NCBI GenBank assembly: GCA_900315435.1
Contig: OMYY01000021.1
Span: forward strand, 1 to 48,646
DNA from: an uncultured Spirochaetaceae bacterium
GTDB taxonomy: Bacteria; Spirochaetota; Spirochaetia; Sphaerochaetales; Sphaerochaetaceae
Length of the DNA stretch: 48,646 nt
Reading direction: 5' to 3'
Both the position numbers and the translations under genes were made by a program. A model generated the notes under the pieces. The model saw only the letters and a list, made by a program, of their open reading frames with translations. It did no database searches and had not been told where the DNA came from. Below are positions 1 to 9,481 of the stretch, one piece after another. How positions within the stretch are numbered: position 1 is the stretch's first letter; each line of letters opens with the position of its first letter.

Positions 1-1232
1 ACCTGGCGGACCATGTCCGTGGTCTCTTTGTCTGTCAGCTGGAACAAGATGCTGTCGTTTCCGTTGTCGAACTGCCCGTTGTTGTCCGTGGCGCTCTTGA
101 TCTGGTTGGAAGAAGGAACCACATACTCGTCCCTGTTGAAGCCCCGGAAATCCTCCTCGCCACGATAGACGACACCGTCGAACCGCTCTCCTTTGGAGAT
201 CTTGCGGTACATATCCACGAGCTGTGCGTCCTGCATCGAGTAGGACAGCAGCGCGTAAGGGCTACCGGAATCGCCATCTGCTTTCTCCCTGGCATCCTTG
301 GCCGCGGCAAGCTCTGCGTCCGAGAAGGGAGTGTCCAGCACGCTCTGGTCCATCCCATACGGTTCCGCCATCTTGAGGAATGTGCCTTCCACATGGGCGT
401 CGGGGCCCTCTGCCCCTTCCGCATACTCCTGCGCAAGGTCCATGTCCGGAGTGAAGTAGAAGCCCTTTCCCCAGATGCCATCGTTGGAAGTGCTCTCGCC
501 AATCAGCGAGCGGTCGAACACCTCAAAGCGTTCGCCGGTGCCGTGGTACACCACCAAAGGCTCCCCGTTCCCGTCCGCCACCTTGCTGGCGTGCTCCGGG
601 TCGTCCTCCCAGTCCCCGAACCACTGCTTGAACTCGGGCGTGCGCACCTGCAGCCACTGCCTCTCGGTCAGGCTGGTCTGCTTCCCGTTGGGGGCTTTCA
701 GCCACTTGTCGGTGCCCTCGTACTTTCTTCTCACCTCGGCCATGGAGGGAGTGTCCGCCGCCTGGGCGAGCACGTCGGACTTGACGGATTCGAAATTGGA
801 TGCGATATTGGAATCAGATCGCGGCGAAAGCCCCGGACTGCCCAAGAAGGAACTCTTAACGAGTTCCTTTTTGCGTATCATGTACTCTTCAAACAATCCA
901 GATGCGTTAGTGAGAACAAGTCTTTTGCCTTCATAATCTTCTTCCGGCATAGCAATCTGGCCTTTGATACTCCGAAGTGCATCCTCCATCGGCGTTCCTG
1001 CAACAGAAAAATCCATATAGACAAGGTCACCTTGTTTTACCCCTTGGCGAAGGTTGTTCTGGATACTTCTTTCTGAATTGCTGATGGGTTGTTTCGCATC
1101 AAAGAACACGCCATTCACAATCCCGTCCGGATTTTTGCCTTTGAGGACCAGCATGTTCCCTTCGGAAACGTCTGGCGGGAGAAGGAACACATCCACTCCG
1201 TAATGGTTGGCCAAACTCCGGAGACATCTCCA
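1..1232 (-). CDS. C-terminal part of a phage polyvalent protein: tRNase-toxin-like domain plus ADP-ribosyltransferase domain (partial, runs off left edge)
   Basis: This minus-strand frame is open from about 1232 to the window edge with no stop, giving about 410 residues. It has no obvious start of its own. The first part reads LANHYGVDVFLLPP, then GKNPDGIVNG, DAKQP and SIQNNLRQGVKQGD, a pattern like the C-terminal tRNA nuclease domains of CdiA-type toxins and related phage nuclease domains. The second part, from about 690 down, has TERQWLQVRTPEFKQWFGDW, VVYHGTGERFEVFD, GKGFYFTPD and SNQIKSATDNNGQFD, the signature run of ADP-ribosyltransferase domains in phage polyvalent proteins. It directly continues the 1099-3846 gene in a frame shifted by +1, so both are probably one protein. 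Domain calls rest on motifs; activity is inferred. Confidence 0.72.
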
Positions 1233-3846
1233 TCAGCGTCTTCTGTCCGGAGCCGTTCTCCTTCAGCACCCCCTCGTCCGCCTTGCCCGTCCACAGCCGC
1301 TCGAAGGCCCTCGCCGTCTCGTCGGAAAGGCTCTCCGCATACTTGCCGCCGGTGATGTAGGAAAGCAGCTTCCTGATCTGGTCGAACAGGTACCTGATTT
1401 TCGCCGTCGGCGCCTGCCGGGTCCGCAGGTAGCGCACGAAGTCGTCTGCGAACCTTTCCTCCGCATTCCTCGTCCACTGGTGGCCCTGGACGCCGTAGAC
1501 GCGCTCGACGTCCGCCAGCTGGTCGGCGCTCGCGAGCGCCCTGACGATGTGCCCTGTCTCGTGGAACAGCGTGGCCGGGGTGGCCGTCCTGGTCAGATGG
1601 ATGGTGAACCCGCCGCCTTCGTTGGTCATCCAGCCGTTGGCGCCACGCTCCTCGCTGAACCCGTTTTCCCTCAGTTCCGCCCTTGCAGCCTCGTCTCCCT
1701 CGAAGACGATGCGCAGCCGGTCGGCCAGGTCGAGGGAAGGCACGTGCAGGATGCTGGAGGCCACCGCATACGCCTGCGCGGCCGCCTTGTTCTTCCGGCC
1801 GGTGATGCCGTAGTTGTCCCGGAGCTTCGTGCGCAAGGCACGGACCTCCTGGGCGCTGACCGCGCTGTCCTGGTCGAGCATGGCGACCGACAGGGGGCGT
1901 TCCAACTCCATGTCCGCCATGTCGTCCTCGAAGGTGTCCTCGGGCACATGCATGCCTTCCGCGACCTCGTCCTCTCGGGTCGTAAGCACAAGTTCCTGAT
2001 AGGCGGTGTTCCCGTTCTCCGCCCGTTGGACGAAGCTGACGACCGCACGGGTGCCGTCCTGGTCGATGTCGGTGTCCATCGCCTCGCCGCGGAGCTGGGC
2101 GTATGCGGCTTTCATGCCTTCCTTGTCCTGGAACACGAGGACATGCCTGCCCTGCTTGTCCTCTCCGATGCCGCTCGCGCCCAACGCGGAACCGGCCTCC
2201 TCCGCAAACCGGGCGAAGGACCGCTTGTCTCCATCCGCAAGATTGGCCAGCGGGCTGCCCGATCCTTCCCGGTTGATGACGTTGACCCTGACGCCCGTCA
2301 CGCCGTCGCGCTTCATGTCCCTGATGGCCTGCGCGTCTTCCTGGTAGACGGCATGGAGCCCGCCATACTTGTCCTCGTAGACGTCGAATGGCTTGCGCTT
2401 GCCGGTCTCGTTGGAGGTGGCCGCTTGTCTGGATCCTTCAGTCCCTTGGACTGTCGCGACATCCTTCTTGGTAGGAATCAGGCCGTAGGTGCCGATGGAA
2501 TCGATGTTGGCCACATCACCCGAGCGCTCGAAGCGGCCGTTGGCGTCTGAGACCATCTTCGCGTCGAGCGGCAGGCGCATGGCGAACGAGAGCCCTTGGC
2601 TGGCGAACATGTCGATGCCCATCGGAACCAGGGATGCCGTATAGTCCTCGAGCGTCTGCTGGAAGATCTTTCCCACGTCGATCTTCGTGCCGAAGCTGGT
2701 GCCCTTCGTCTTGTCGCTCACCACGCGGGCCGCCTGCTTGACGAACTCCGCCCATCCGCCTTGCAGGCCTTCCTCCAATGATTCACCATGGATCTTCTGC
2801 GCAAGCTCGAGAGCACCGCCCCGGGCCGCTCCAATCATGTTGCGAAGCGTGAGCGCTCCAATCTCGTGCGGGGTGAGCTGCAAGCCTTGCAGGAGCTTTT
2901 CTGTAAACGGGGTGACCGTGGCGACCTCGAGGATCGTCTCGAAAAATCCTTCCACACTGGACCAGTAGTCGATGTCCTTCTTGTCCAGGCCCCTGCCGTC
3001 CGCATCCTTGTACTGCTCGAGCTCGAGCGCGGTCATGCCCTTGGCCATGGGGAACATGGTGGTCGCGAGATAGTGTGCCGAAGCCAAGCCGGAAGCCACG
3101 GCAGGAGCACCGGAACTGGCCGTCATAGTGCCGAGCGTGTACTTTGCCGCGATGCCCTTCAGCATCATTGCCGTACCGCCATCAGCCGTCTTGGCGGCTA
3201 CAAGTCCCGTACCGGCCCCAAGCCCGGTGGTTCTGGCCACGGGAAGCCCCGCCGCAGAAGAGGGCACACCTGCAGCAGCGTTTGCGAGAAGCGCCACGCT
3301 GGCGGCCTTCATTCCCTGGTTGAGGATCGGCGCTGCGGCAAAAAGTGCTTTGGACACCGGACCACGGTCATCGAGGTCTTTCAGCGGGACGGACATTGCG
3401 AGTTGAATCTTGGCCTTCTCGGCCTCCAGACGTCCCAGCTCCTCCTCGTCGTCGGTCTTGAGGATGCGGTTCTCGATGTCGGCCAGCTTACGGGACCGGT
3501 CGTAGGACGAGAAGGCGTCCGCGAACGCGGTAAGGAAGGAGCGGTCGTCCCCGCTGTTGCCGGTCAGTCCCGTCATGAGCAGGCTCTTGCGGGCGCGCAC
3601 CTGGGAGGGACTCATGCCGTATAGTGCGGAAAGCGTGGATTCGGCTTCCATCTCCGTCAGCCTGTCCATGCGCTGGTGCTCTGGCGTCTGGGCGATGATG
3701 CCGGCCAGATAGTTCTGTGCGGCATCCACCCTCGACCAGAAGCGCCGGTCCATCGGCACGACGGGAAGGTCGGTCTTGTATCGGGCGGACTCCGCCTGGA
3801 GTTCCGGATAGCTCAGGTTCTTGTACAACGGGTCACGTTTAGCCAT
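1099..3846 (-). CDS. Phage polyvalent/ejection-type protein with hydrophobic segments and zincin motif (N-terminal part)
   Basis: A protein of 915 aa as read, starting at the ATG at 3846 (MAKRDPLYKNLSYPELQ); a TTG seven codons upstream is a weaker choice. The first 150 residues are mainly helical and charged. A long Ala/Gly-rich hydrophobic stretch follows (about residues 170-270), which could insert into membrane. Near residues 762-766 is HETGH followed by IVRAL, with EERFADDF about 35 residues on, a typical HExxH zinc-metallopeptidase layout. The last 40 residues are out of character (Arg/Pro-rich, ending EWRVL), and the sensible protein continues in the next frame (1-1232). It is last in the late operon, after two ejection-protein-like genes. 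I infer a virion protein delivered into the host with the DNA. Confidence 0.75.
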   Translation of the reverse strand: MAKRDPLYKNLSYPELQAESARYKTDLPVVPMDRRFWSRVDAAQNYLAGIIAQTPEHQRMDRLTEMEAESTLSALYGMSPSQVRARKSLLMTGLTGNSGDDRSFLTAFADAFSSYDRSRKLADIENRILKTDDEEELGRLEAEKAKIQLAMSVPLKDLDDRGPVSKALFAAAPILNQGMKAASVALLANAAAGVPSSAAGLPVARTTGLGAGTGLVAAKTADGGTAMMLKGIAAKYTLGTMTASSGAPAVASGLASAHYLATTMFPMAKGMTALELEQYKDADGRGLDKKDIDYWSSVEGFFETILEVATVTPFTEKLLQGLQLTPHEIGALTLRNMIGAARGGALELAQKIHGESLEEGLQGGWAEFVKQAARVVSDKTKGTSFGTKIDVGKIFQQTLEDYTASLVPMGIDMFASQGLSFAMRLPLDAKMVSDANGRFERSGDVANIDSIGTYGLIPTKKDVATVQGTEGSRQAATSNETGKRKPFDVYEDKYGGLHAVYQEDAQAIRDMKRDGVTGVRVNVINREGSGSPLANLADGDKRSFARFAEEAGSALGASGIGEDKQGRHVLVFQDKEGMKAAYAQLRGEAMDTDIDQDGTRAVVSFVQRAENGNTAYQELVLTTREDEVAEGMHVPEDTFEDDMADMELERPLSVAMLDQDSAVSAQEVRALRTKLRDNYGITGRKNKAAAQAYAVASSILHVPSLDLADRLRIVFEGDEAARAELRENGFSEERGANGWMTNEGGGFTIHLTRTATPATLFHETGHIVRALASADQLADVERVYGVQGHQWTRNAEERFADDFVRYLRTRQAPTAKIRYLFDQIRKLLSYITGGKYAESLSDETARAFERLWTGKADEGVLKENGSGQKTLMEMSPEFGQPLRSGCVPSPARRFRREHAGPQRQKSGRDCEWRVL

Positions 3847-3897
3847 GCCCACAGTGTCCACCCTCAAACGCCGGTTTGTAGATGGACCGGACGAAAA

Positions 3898-6348
3898 TCA
3901 ATGCCACGGCTTGAAGCGATCGACAAACCAAGAAGAAATGTTCTGTAAGAACTTAAGTTCGCCATTCATGTAGTTCTTAGGGAGATCCCGTAAGAATTGA
4001 CGTTCGCTATTCATGTAGTTCTCAAACTCAGATTGACGCTGTTTTTTCTTCTCGTCCTCTTCCCGTTCTTTTCTTGCTTTGGTCTGCTTCGTATCGAACC
4101 GGTAGCGCCTGCTGTACGTCCCGTCCTGAAGGAAGTCCGTGTCAGGAGCGAACAGCACCTTGACCGAGCGGCCTTCGCGGTCCTGCCGGCTCGTCTTCTC
4201 CATGGCCGCATCCGGCACAATGCGGAGCTGGTAGCCGGTGTCAAGCCTGCCGGAACGGGTGTTGCCTGTGTCGAACGTGTAGAGCAGCCCGTGCCCGGTG
4301 CCGATGCCGCCTTGGCGGAGCACTCCGTAGCGGCCCTCGTCGGGAAGCCACACGATGTCGAAGTTGTCGTTGCCGAACCGCTCTTCCGCCCACACCTTCG
4401 TCTGCTTGGCCATGAGGATGTAGCCGGCGTTGATGTCCACCACGGCCTTGTCTTGATCCGGGAGGTCCTTGTACTTGCCGTCAGGATACAGCTCTTCGGT
4501 CACGAGGTCCCTGACCTTCCGGTTGAGCCGACTGAAGTCGACGGCCTTGCCGTCCTGGACGACCGTGTCGTCGTTCTCACCGAGGATCTTGTCCATCACG
4601 TTACGTTCGACGAAGCTGAAGGTTTCCGGGTTGGCGGCCAGCGCGTCGGAGATATCCTCGTACCTGTCTGCCCTGAACCGCGCGTACAGGTCCGGGTCGA
4701 AGTTTATGCCAAGGAAGGTCTTCGGCGTCCCCATCGCCCCGGAAATCGCCTTCTCGAGTTCCTTCATCTGCTCGTCTCCTGCTAGGACGCGGATGGTGTT
4801 GCCGACAAACTCGCCGCGCTGCTGCGGAGTCATGGACGCCAGAGAGCCGATCCTGTCGGCATTGACGATCGCGTTGTCGACCAGGTATTCGATCCTTCTC
4901 GTCGTATCGGTACTGGCATTCGGAAGCATTGTGGCGACCCGGTCCTTCACCTGGGAGGAAAGGCTTTTCGCGACCGTCGACGCTCCTCCGGACGAGGTGC
5001 CGGACGAAGACACGCCAGCAGGCTTCGTCAGCAATCCCTCCTGAGTGAGCCACGACATGGGAAGGCGGCCGTCCGCCACGGCGTCGCGGACGAAAGGCAG
5101 GTAGTCGTTGTCCCAGTCCTTCTTGCCGAGGAACACGTCCTGGTACATGGCATGCGCCTGCGCCGCCTGCGGAGACGGGTTGGAAAGCGGCTTTCCGTTC
5201 AGCTGGGAGATGTAGCTGCTCAGCTGGCTCCTGCCGCTCGAGGTCTTCATCGTGATTCCTGCGAAGTCCGCAGTTGAGAAGCTTCGGTAGTCCGGGCTCT
5301 CGGCAAGTTTCTTGGTCGCGATGTCCTGGGCCTGCAGCAGGGAGCGGTAGTCCTCGCATGCCTGGGCGTTCCTGAGATATGCGGTTTTCTCCTGGTCGAG
5401 GAAGAAGTTCGTCGTGGTGTCGTCGCCGAACGAGTTCTTCACGTCTTCCTCGGAAAGCGACTGGTCGAGGAGCTTGGCGTCAAGCGACGGGGCGATCTGC
5501 TTGAGGAACTGCTCGGACCGTGTCCTGTCCTCCGTCCACTTGGCGCTCTGGTAGCTCACCGCGTTCTTCTTGACCGCATCCACCTGCACGTCCGTCAGGT
5601 CGTACGTCTTCTTCAGCCCGCCGAACCAGGCGTCATCCAGCGGGTCGGCGTCCCAATCCGCCTTGTCGATGGCGGCCTGGGTGTCGAATCCCGCCTGCAC
5701 GAGGTCCGCGGCCTTCAGCTCCTGGTCCTTGGACGTGATGCCGTACCTTGCGAGCGTGTCCTGGTCGAGCGTGTCGATCATGCATGCGGCCCGGTTCCTC
5801 GCCAGCGCCTGCTTCTTCTGCACGATGTCCGTCGACTTGTCCGAGAGGATCAGGTCCCTTGCCGTGGAGTAGTTCCGCGACATGACCCTGCCACTGGTTT
5901 CGTCTGCCCGTTTCTGGACTTCTTGCATGAATGCGGAGCCGTTCGACGAGAACGCGCTGGCGAACGTGGCCTTCAGTTGCTTGCGGACATTCGGGCTCAT
6001 GTCGCGGGAATCAAGCAGCAGCTGTTCGTTCCCGAGCCATTCCTTCGCCTTCTTCCCGTAGTTGTAGTAGTCGTCGCCGGTAAGCGTCTTGAGGAAGTTG
6101 TAGGCGTCCTCCTGCACCTGATTGCCCTGCACGGCAAGCTCGGTCGCCTCTGCGGCCTTCACCCTATTCTCGCGGATGGTGAAAGCGATGTCCATGGCAC
6201 TTTGTGCGACCTGCTCGCCAGCCTGGCGCATGACCTCATAGTTGTCTGCCTTGGTCTTTGCCGCCACCGAATCCCACCTGGTGGCGAGGCTGACGACGTC
6301 GCCGCTCGGTCCGTTCAGGTAGTCCTGTTCCGTCTTCTGTCCTGCCAT
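3898..6348 (-). CDS. Large internal virion/ejection protein, T7 gp15/gp16-like by position
   Basis: An 816-aa protein with the ATG at 6348 and an AAGGAA Shine-Dalgarno site 7 nt upstream. It is largely hydrophilic and helical, rich in Asp, Lys, Gln and Ala, with no signal peptide and no clear enzymatic motif. It lies between a coiled-coil protein with a Gly-rich hydrophobic tail and the polyvalent protein. In T7-like podoviruses this position, after the tail adaptor and nozzle, belongs to the internal core proteins that build the DNA-ejection channel. The C-terminus carries a 15-codon imperfect tandem duplication (NYMNSERQF then NYMNGELKF). Function is inferred from size, composition and order, because I recognise no family signature. 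Confidence 0.6.
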   Translation of the reverse strand: MAGQKTEQDYLNGPSGDVVSLATRWDSVAAKTKADNYEVMRQAGEQVAQSAMDIAFTIRENRVKAAEATELAVQGNQVQEDAYNFLKTLTGDDYYNYGKKAKEWLGNEQLLLDSRDMSPNVRKQLKATFASAFSSNGSAFMQEVQKRADETSGRVMSRNYSTARDLILSDKSTDIVQKKQALARNRAACMIDTLDQDTLARYGITSKDQELKAADLVQAGFDTQAAIDKADWDADPLDDAWFGGLKKTYDLTDVQVDAVKKNAVSYQSAKWTEDRTRSEQFLKQIAPSLDAKLLDQSLSEEDVKNSFGDDTTTNFFLDQEKTAYLRNAQACEDYRSLLQAQDIATKKLAESPDYRSFSTADFAGITMKTSSGRSQLSSYISQLNGKPLSNPSPQAAQAHAMYQDVFLGKKDWDNDYLPFVRDAVADGRLPMSWLTQEGLLTKPAGVSSSGTSSGGASTVAKSLSSQVKDRVATMLPNASTDTTRRIEYLVDNAIVNADRIGSLASMTPQQRGEFVGNTIRVLAGDEQMKELEKAISGAMGTPKTFLGINFDPDLYARFRADRYEDISDALAANPETFSFVERNVMDKILGENDDTVVQDGKAVDFSRLNRKVRDLVTEELYPDGKYKDLPDQDKAVVDINAGYILMAKQTKVWAEERFGNDNFDIVWLPDEGRYGVLRQGGIGTGHGLLYTFDTGNTRSGRLDTGYQLRIVPDAAMEKTSRQDREGRSVKVLFAPDTDFLQDGTYSRRYRFDTKQTKARKEREEDEKKKQRQSEFENYMNSERQFLRDLPKNYMNGELKFLQNISSWFVDRFKPWH
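3945..4022 (-). repeat. 15-codon imperfect tandem repeat at the 3' end of the 816-aa gene
   Basis: Two 33-nt copies begin at 3945 and 3990, an offset of 45 nt, and differ at only a few bases. They encode near-identical peptides (NYMNSERQFL and NYMNGELKFL) in the last 45 residues. The spacing keeps the reading frame, so this is an in-frame duplication. Confidence 0.75.
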
Positions 6349-6357
6349 ATCTGTTCC

Positions 6358-7203
6358 TTACTGGGTGTATGACACTGCGTGTCCAAGCCCCTGTCCGAAA
6401 GCCCGTCCGGCTCCGGCTCCGGCAGCGGCGCCGCCAGGACCGCCGATGATTCCACCGATGACTCCTCCGCCGATCATGAAGACGTCTCCCATGAAATTGC
6501 CGAACGCAGTCGCCCATCCTGCATCCTCTAAGTCGTCGATCGCGTCCTCGAGCTTCTTCTTTCCGGTGGTCAGCATGTAGTTGATGTCCTGCTCGTAGTA
6601 GCCGTGCCTCGTGTTGTAGTCCTGCACGGCCAGGTTCCAGGACGCGTTCAGGTTCTCCAGCGTCGTCGCGTTCTCGTCGATGTCGAATTGTGCCCCCTGG
6701 ACCTGGTTGTCCGCGTTCCGATAGGAGGCCACAGCCTTCGCCATCGACGTGTACCTGTCGAGCATCGCCTCGCTCATGGCCTTGCCGTATGTGGCGTCGG
6801 CCTCATACCTGGCCATGTCGACCGCGTTCGACGCGGTGCCGGTCATGCGCAGCCCGCTCATCGCCAGCGCCTGCAAGGCGGATCCGACGGCCTGCCGGTT
6901 CTGCACCGCGATCGTGGCGAGCTGCTGGGCGGCAAGGCTGTCCTGCCCTTGGATCAGCCTGGCGTTGGACGCAAGATTCCTCGCCTGTTCGTCTTCCAGG
7001 AATCCCTTCTGCCGCTGAAGCTCGACGCCCCTCGACTGGAGCGTGGCGCTCGACTGCGAATATGCGAGCGAGTCCTTGCCGAACTGGGTCTCGAGCGCCT
7101 GTTTGCCGCGGTACAGCTCGGTGAGCTTCGCGTCATACTCGCTCCTCAGCCGGTCGATCTTGTCGCTGTTGTCGCCGCCAAAAAGTTTTTCAAAAAAAAC
7201 CAT
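6358..7203 (-). CDS. Phage internal protein with coiled coil and Gly-rich hydrophobic C-terminus
   Basis: A 281-aa protein starting at ATG 7203, which shares one base with the stop of the nozzle gene; a GGAGG site lies 8 nt upstream. Residues 10-110 are predicted helical/coiled coil (charged heptads, KIDRLRSEYDAKL onward). The last 50 residues are hydrophobic and Gly/Ala-rich (FMIGGGVIGGIIGGPGGAAAG), a composition found in small phage ejection proteins that act on membranes, such as the T7 gp14 position. It sits directly after the nozzle gene and before the 816-aa protein, matching the order tail then internal proteins. The role is inferred from order and composition, with no catalytic motif seen. 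Confidence 0.6.
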   Translation of the reverse strand: MVFFEKLFGGDNSDKIDRLRSEYDAKLTELYRGKQALETQFGKDSLAYSQSSATLQSRGVELQRQKGFLEDEQARNLASNARLIQGQDSLAAQQLATIAVQNRQAVGSALQALAMSGLRMTGTASNAVDMARYEADATYGKAMSEAMLDRYTSMAKAVASYRNADNQVQGAQFDIDENATTLENLNASWNLAVQDYNTRHGYYEQDINYMLTTGKKKLEDAIDDLEDAGWATAFGNFMGDVFMIGGGVIGGIIGGPGGAAAGAGAGRAFGQGLGHAVSYTQ

Positions 7204-8846
7204 CAGGTCGCCTCCATGTCCAGCGCCATCGCGAGCACGGTGAGGGGCTCGTCCCCCACAGCCTGGATGGCCAGCTTCAAGTCTTTCTGGTACCCGCCTT
7301 GCAACAGCAGGTCGGCCTCCCCTTCATCAATGGCGGAATACTGCCGGTTCTTTCCCTTGTAGTAGTCGAAGATGAACGGCCCGCTCTCCAGGACCCGGAT
7401 GCGGGCGCCCACGATCCGCTTCGGCCGGCCCAGTGTCGTCTTCGCCGGCTCCAGACGCTCGGTCACCACCTTCGACTCGTAGCTGTAGGTCTTGTCCGTC
7501 CCGTACATGTCGATCCACTTGTAGCCGTCTGCCTCGGTGTCCTCGTCGAACCGCTCGACACGCCTGACGCCATCCCTCTCGGTGAGGATGTACACGTCCT
7601 GCCCGTCGGGACTGTCGAGCACGGAGACGCACAGCACACTCCCCTGGATCGTCCATCGCGTCCATGCCTTGATCTCCAGACCCTTGTCGTACACGAGCAC
7701 AGCCATCGAGCCGTCCTGCAGCACGCAATACAGCCGCTGCTCGGGAACCCTCTGCCATGCCATGCAGCGCACGCCTGCCTTGAGTATCCGGTCGCAATGG
7801 TAGGTGAGGTCGTCGCCGTACAGCCCCGACACGGAAGAGTACCCGAACGTCCTCAGGCGTCTCGCGCCGGCCTGCAGGTAGATGATCTCCGTGCCGGCCT
7901 GCACGCACTGCATCGGCGCCGACCCGTAGGCGGAGACCTGGGACATCTGCTGCTCGAGCGGATTGACCGAGCCGGGAAGCATCCACTCGCTCGCCGCGGT
8001 CCCCACGACGAGATACCCTCCTGCCGCGCCCATCCACATGACCTTGTCGTTGCGGTTGCCCCCTGCCTCAAGGATCATCGCGTTGTCCTCGGACACCACC
8101 ATCTGCAGTTTCGTTGTCGGCTCGAGGCTGTCGAGCTTCTCGGAGATCTCGTCCTGCGTCGCGTCGCTCTTGCCGATCTCCTTGATTGCCTGGGCGTACT
8201 TGTCGGAAGTGGCGGTATCGTCCACCACCTCCACGTTGTCGTATGTCTTGTACGAGGTGGGAAGATTCGCTTCCGACGCCCACAGCCGGAACGGATGCGC
8301 GATGCTGGAATAGAACCAGAGCCTCGATCCCCGATACTGGCAGCCGGAAGGGCAGTCGGTCCCGGAGAAGTCCACCTTGCGGTCCTGATGCTCCTCGTCG
8401 TCCATCGTCTCCACACTGAGCGCCGAGAACGACCACGTCCCCGCAGTCTCCAGACGGAGCACATGCGGCTTGTGGCTGCGGTGCGCCAGATACAGGGCCT
8501 GGTAGTCCTGGGTGTACTGGACCTCGGGAAGTTCCGTGTCAGTCCAGACGATGCCGAACGAGCCGAGCACCGCTCCGGACGGGTCGATGATCCGCATCCG
8601 CCCTCCGCCGAGCACAAGAAGGTATGCCCTGGCAGTATCGAGGATGAACGGGATCATCCATCTGTCCGCGCTCTCGGCCATGAAGACTTTCTGTGTCGCC
8701 GGCCTGCGGGTGAAGCCGCCCTGCACCATAGGCAGGACGTTGAGCATGTCCGACAGCCCGTTGCGGTACACCTGGCTGTCGACCCTTCCCGCCAGTTTCG
8801 GACTGACGATGCCGTACGTGAAGTTGTTGTAGACCACGTCAGCCAT
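7203..8846 (-). CDS. Tail nozzle protein (T7 gp12-like tail tubular protein B)
   Basis: A 547-aa protein starting at ATG 8846 with GGAGG just upstream; the start overlaps the 3' end of the adaptor gene by 8 nt. Its first 50 residues contain GIVSPKLAGRVDSQVYRNG and MVQGGFTRRPATQKV. This matches the family pattern 'GxxSPxLxGRxDxxxYxxG ... PxGGxxRRPGT' typical of podovirus nozzle proteins. The rest is beta-rich, with repeated aromatic and turn residues as expected for a propeller-type tail protein. In T7-like tails it forms the lower tube through which DNA leaves. The neighbours fit: adaptor upstream, ejection-type proteins downstream. Confidence 0.82.
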   Translation of the reverse strand: MADVVYNNFTYGIVSPKLAGRVDSQVYRNGLSDMLNVLPMVQGGFTRRPATQKVFMAESADRWMIPFILDTARAYLLVLGGGRMRIIDPSGAVLGSFGIVWTDTELPEVQYTQDYQALYLAHRSHKPHVLRLETAGTWSFSALSVETMDDEEHQDRKVDFSGTDCPSGCQYRGSRLWFYSSIAHPFRLWASEANLPTSYKTYDNVEVVDDTATSDKYAQAIKEIGKSDATQDEISEKLDSLEPTTKLQMVVSEDNAMILEAGGNRNDKVMWMGAAGGYLVVGTAASEWMLPGSVNPLEQQMSQVSAYGSAPMQCVQAGTEIIYLQAGARRLRTFGYSSVSGLYGDDLTYHCDRILKAGVRCMAWQRVPEQRLYCVLQDGSMAVLVYDKGLEIKAWTRWTIQGSVLCVSVLDSPDGQDVYILTERDGVRRVERFDEDTEADGYKWIDMYGTDKTYSYESKVVTERLEPAKTTLGRPKRIVGARIRVLESGPFIFDYYKGKNRQYSAIDEGEADLLLQGGYQKDLKLAIQAVGDEPLTVLAMALDMEAT

Positions 8847-9462
8847 GGAACCTCCGGTAAAGGTCCCGCACCTTCCGCTCCTCCTCGTCTTCGGCCTCGT
8901 CGTATCCGTCGGACCCATACATGAAGACCGTGCCGTTGTTGCGCGACTCCAGCCTCATCAGGTTCTCCCGCACCCACGAATATCCGCTTGCCGCAAGATC
9001 CGAGGCCTTCTGGTCGCCTGGCGCGAGGATCGGTGCGATCAGATAGGCGAGCGCATAGGCGACCAGGTGGTCGAAGTCTTCCGGATGGTCCATGTTCTCC
9101 ATGCAGTCGTCCATGATGCCGTACAGGCCGTCAGAAGGCTTCCGGTTGCAGTAATAGATGCCCCCGAACACGTCGTACCTGGGCGAGTCCCCGGCCGGCG
9201 CGAGCGTGAGCAGCCCGTATGGAAGCCGGTATCCGTGCAGGTATCCATGCCCCGGCATGTCTGCTTCGGGAGACATGTCGACAGGAAGCCTCTCGACGAA
9301 GAAGGACCAGTTGTGCTCGCGCAGCGCCCGCATCCGGGCCTGTTGCCAGCACACGTCGCAGCAGTCGATCTCTGCCGCAGGAGGGTCGAAGTCGAGGTCG
9401 GCCTCGACGCAACTTCTCCCCAGCACATGCAATGCCGTGTTGTAGATCTCCCACTTCTTCAT
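8839..9462 (-). CDS. Head-tail adaptor (T7 gp11-like tail tubular protein A)
   Basis: A 207-aa protein with ATG at 9462 and a GGAGG site 8 nt upstream. It starts MKKWEIYNTALHVLG and contains RMRALREHNWSFF, the 'LRxHxWxFA' signature of podovirus tail tubular protein A / gp11-type adaptors. These form the ring between portal and nozzle. A PYGLLTLAPAGD segment and a helical C-terminal half (AYALAYLIAPIL, then a KASDLAASGY stretch) also fit. The C-terminus is strongly charged (DEAEDEEERKVRD). It overlaps the nozzle gene by 8 nt, so translation is probably coupled. Confidence 0.82.
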   Translation of the reverse strand: MKKWEIYNTALHVLGRSCVEADLDFDPPAAEIDCCDVCWQQARMRALREHNWSFFVERLPVDMSPEADMPGHGYLHGYRLPYGLLTLAPAGDSPRYDVFGGIYYCNRKPSDGLYGIMDDCMENMDHPEDFDHLVAYALAYLIAPILAPGDQKASDLAASGYSWVRENLMRLESRNNGTVFMYGSDGYDEAEDEEERKVRDLYRRFHG

Positions 9463-9481
9463 CGCAAGGCCTCCTGGTTCC

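Noticed and set aside
35..502. Open frame on the minus strand rich in Arg, Ser and Thr
   Set aside because: It overlaps the ADP-ribosyltransferase domain in another frame and has shadow-like composition.
1207..2550. Long plus-strand frame opposite the polyvalent protein
   Set aside because: Antisense to a clear coding frame with an HExxH motif; composition and lack of ribosome site fit a GC-rich shadow.
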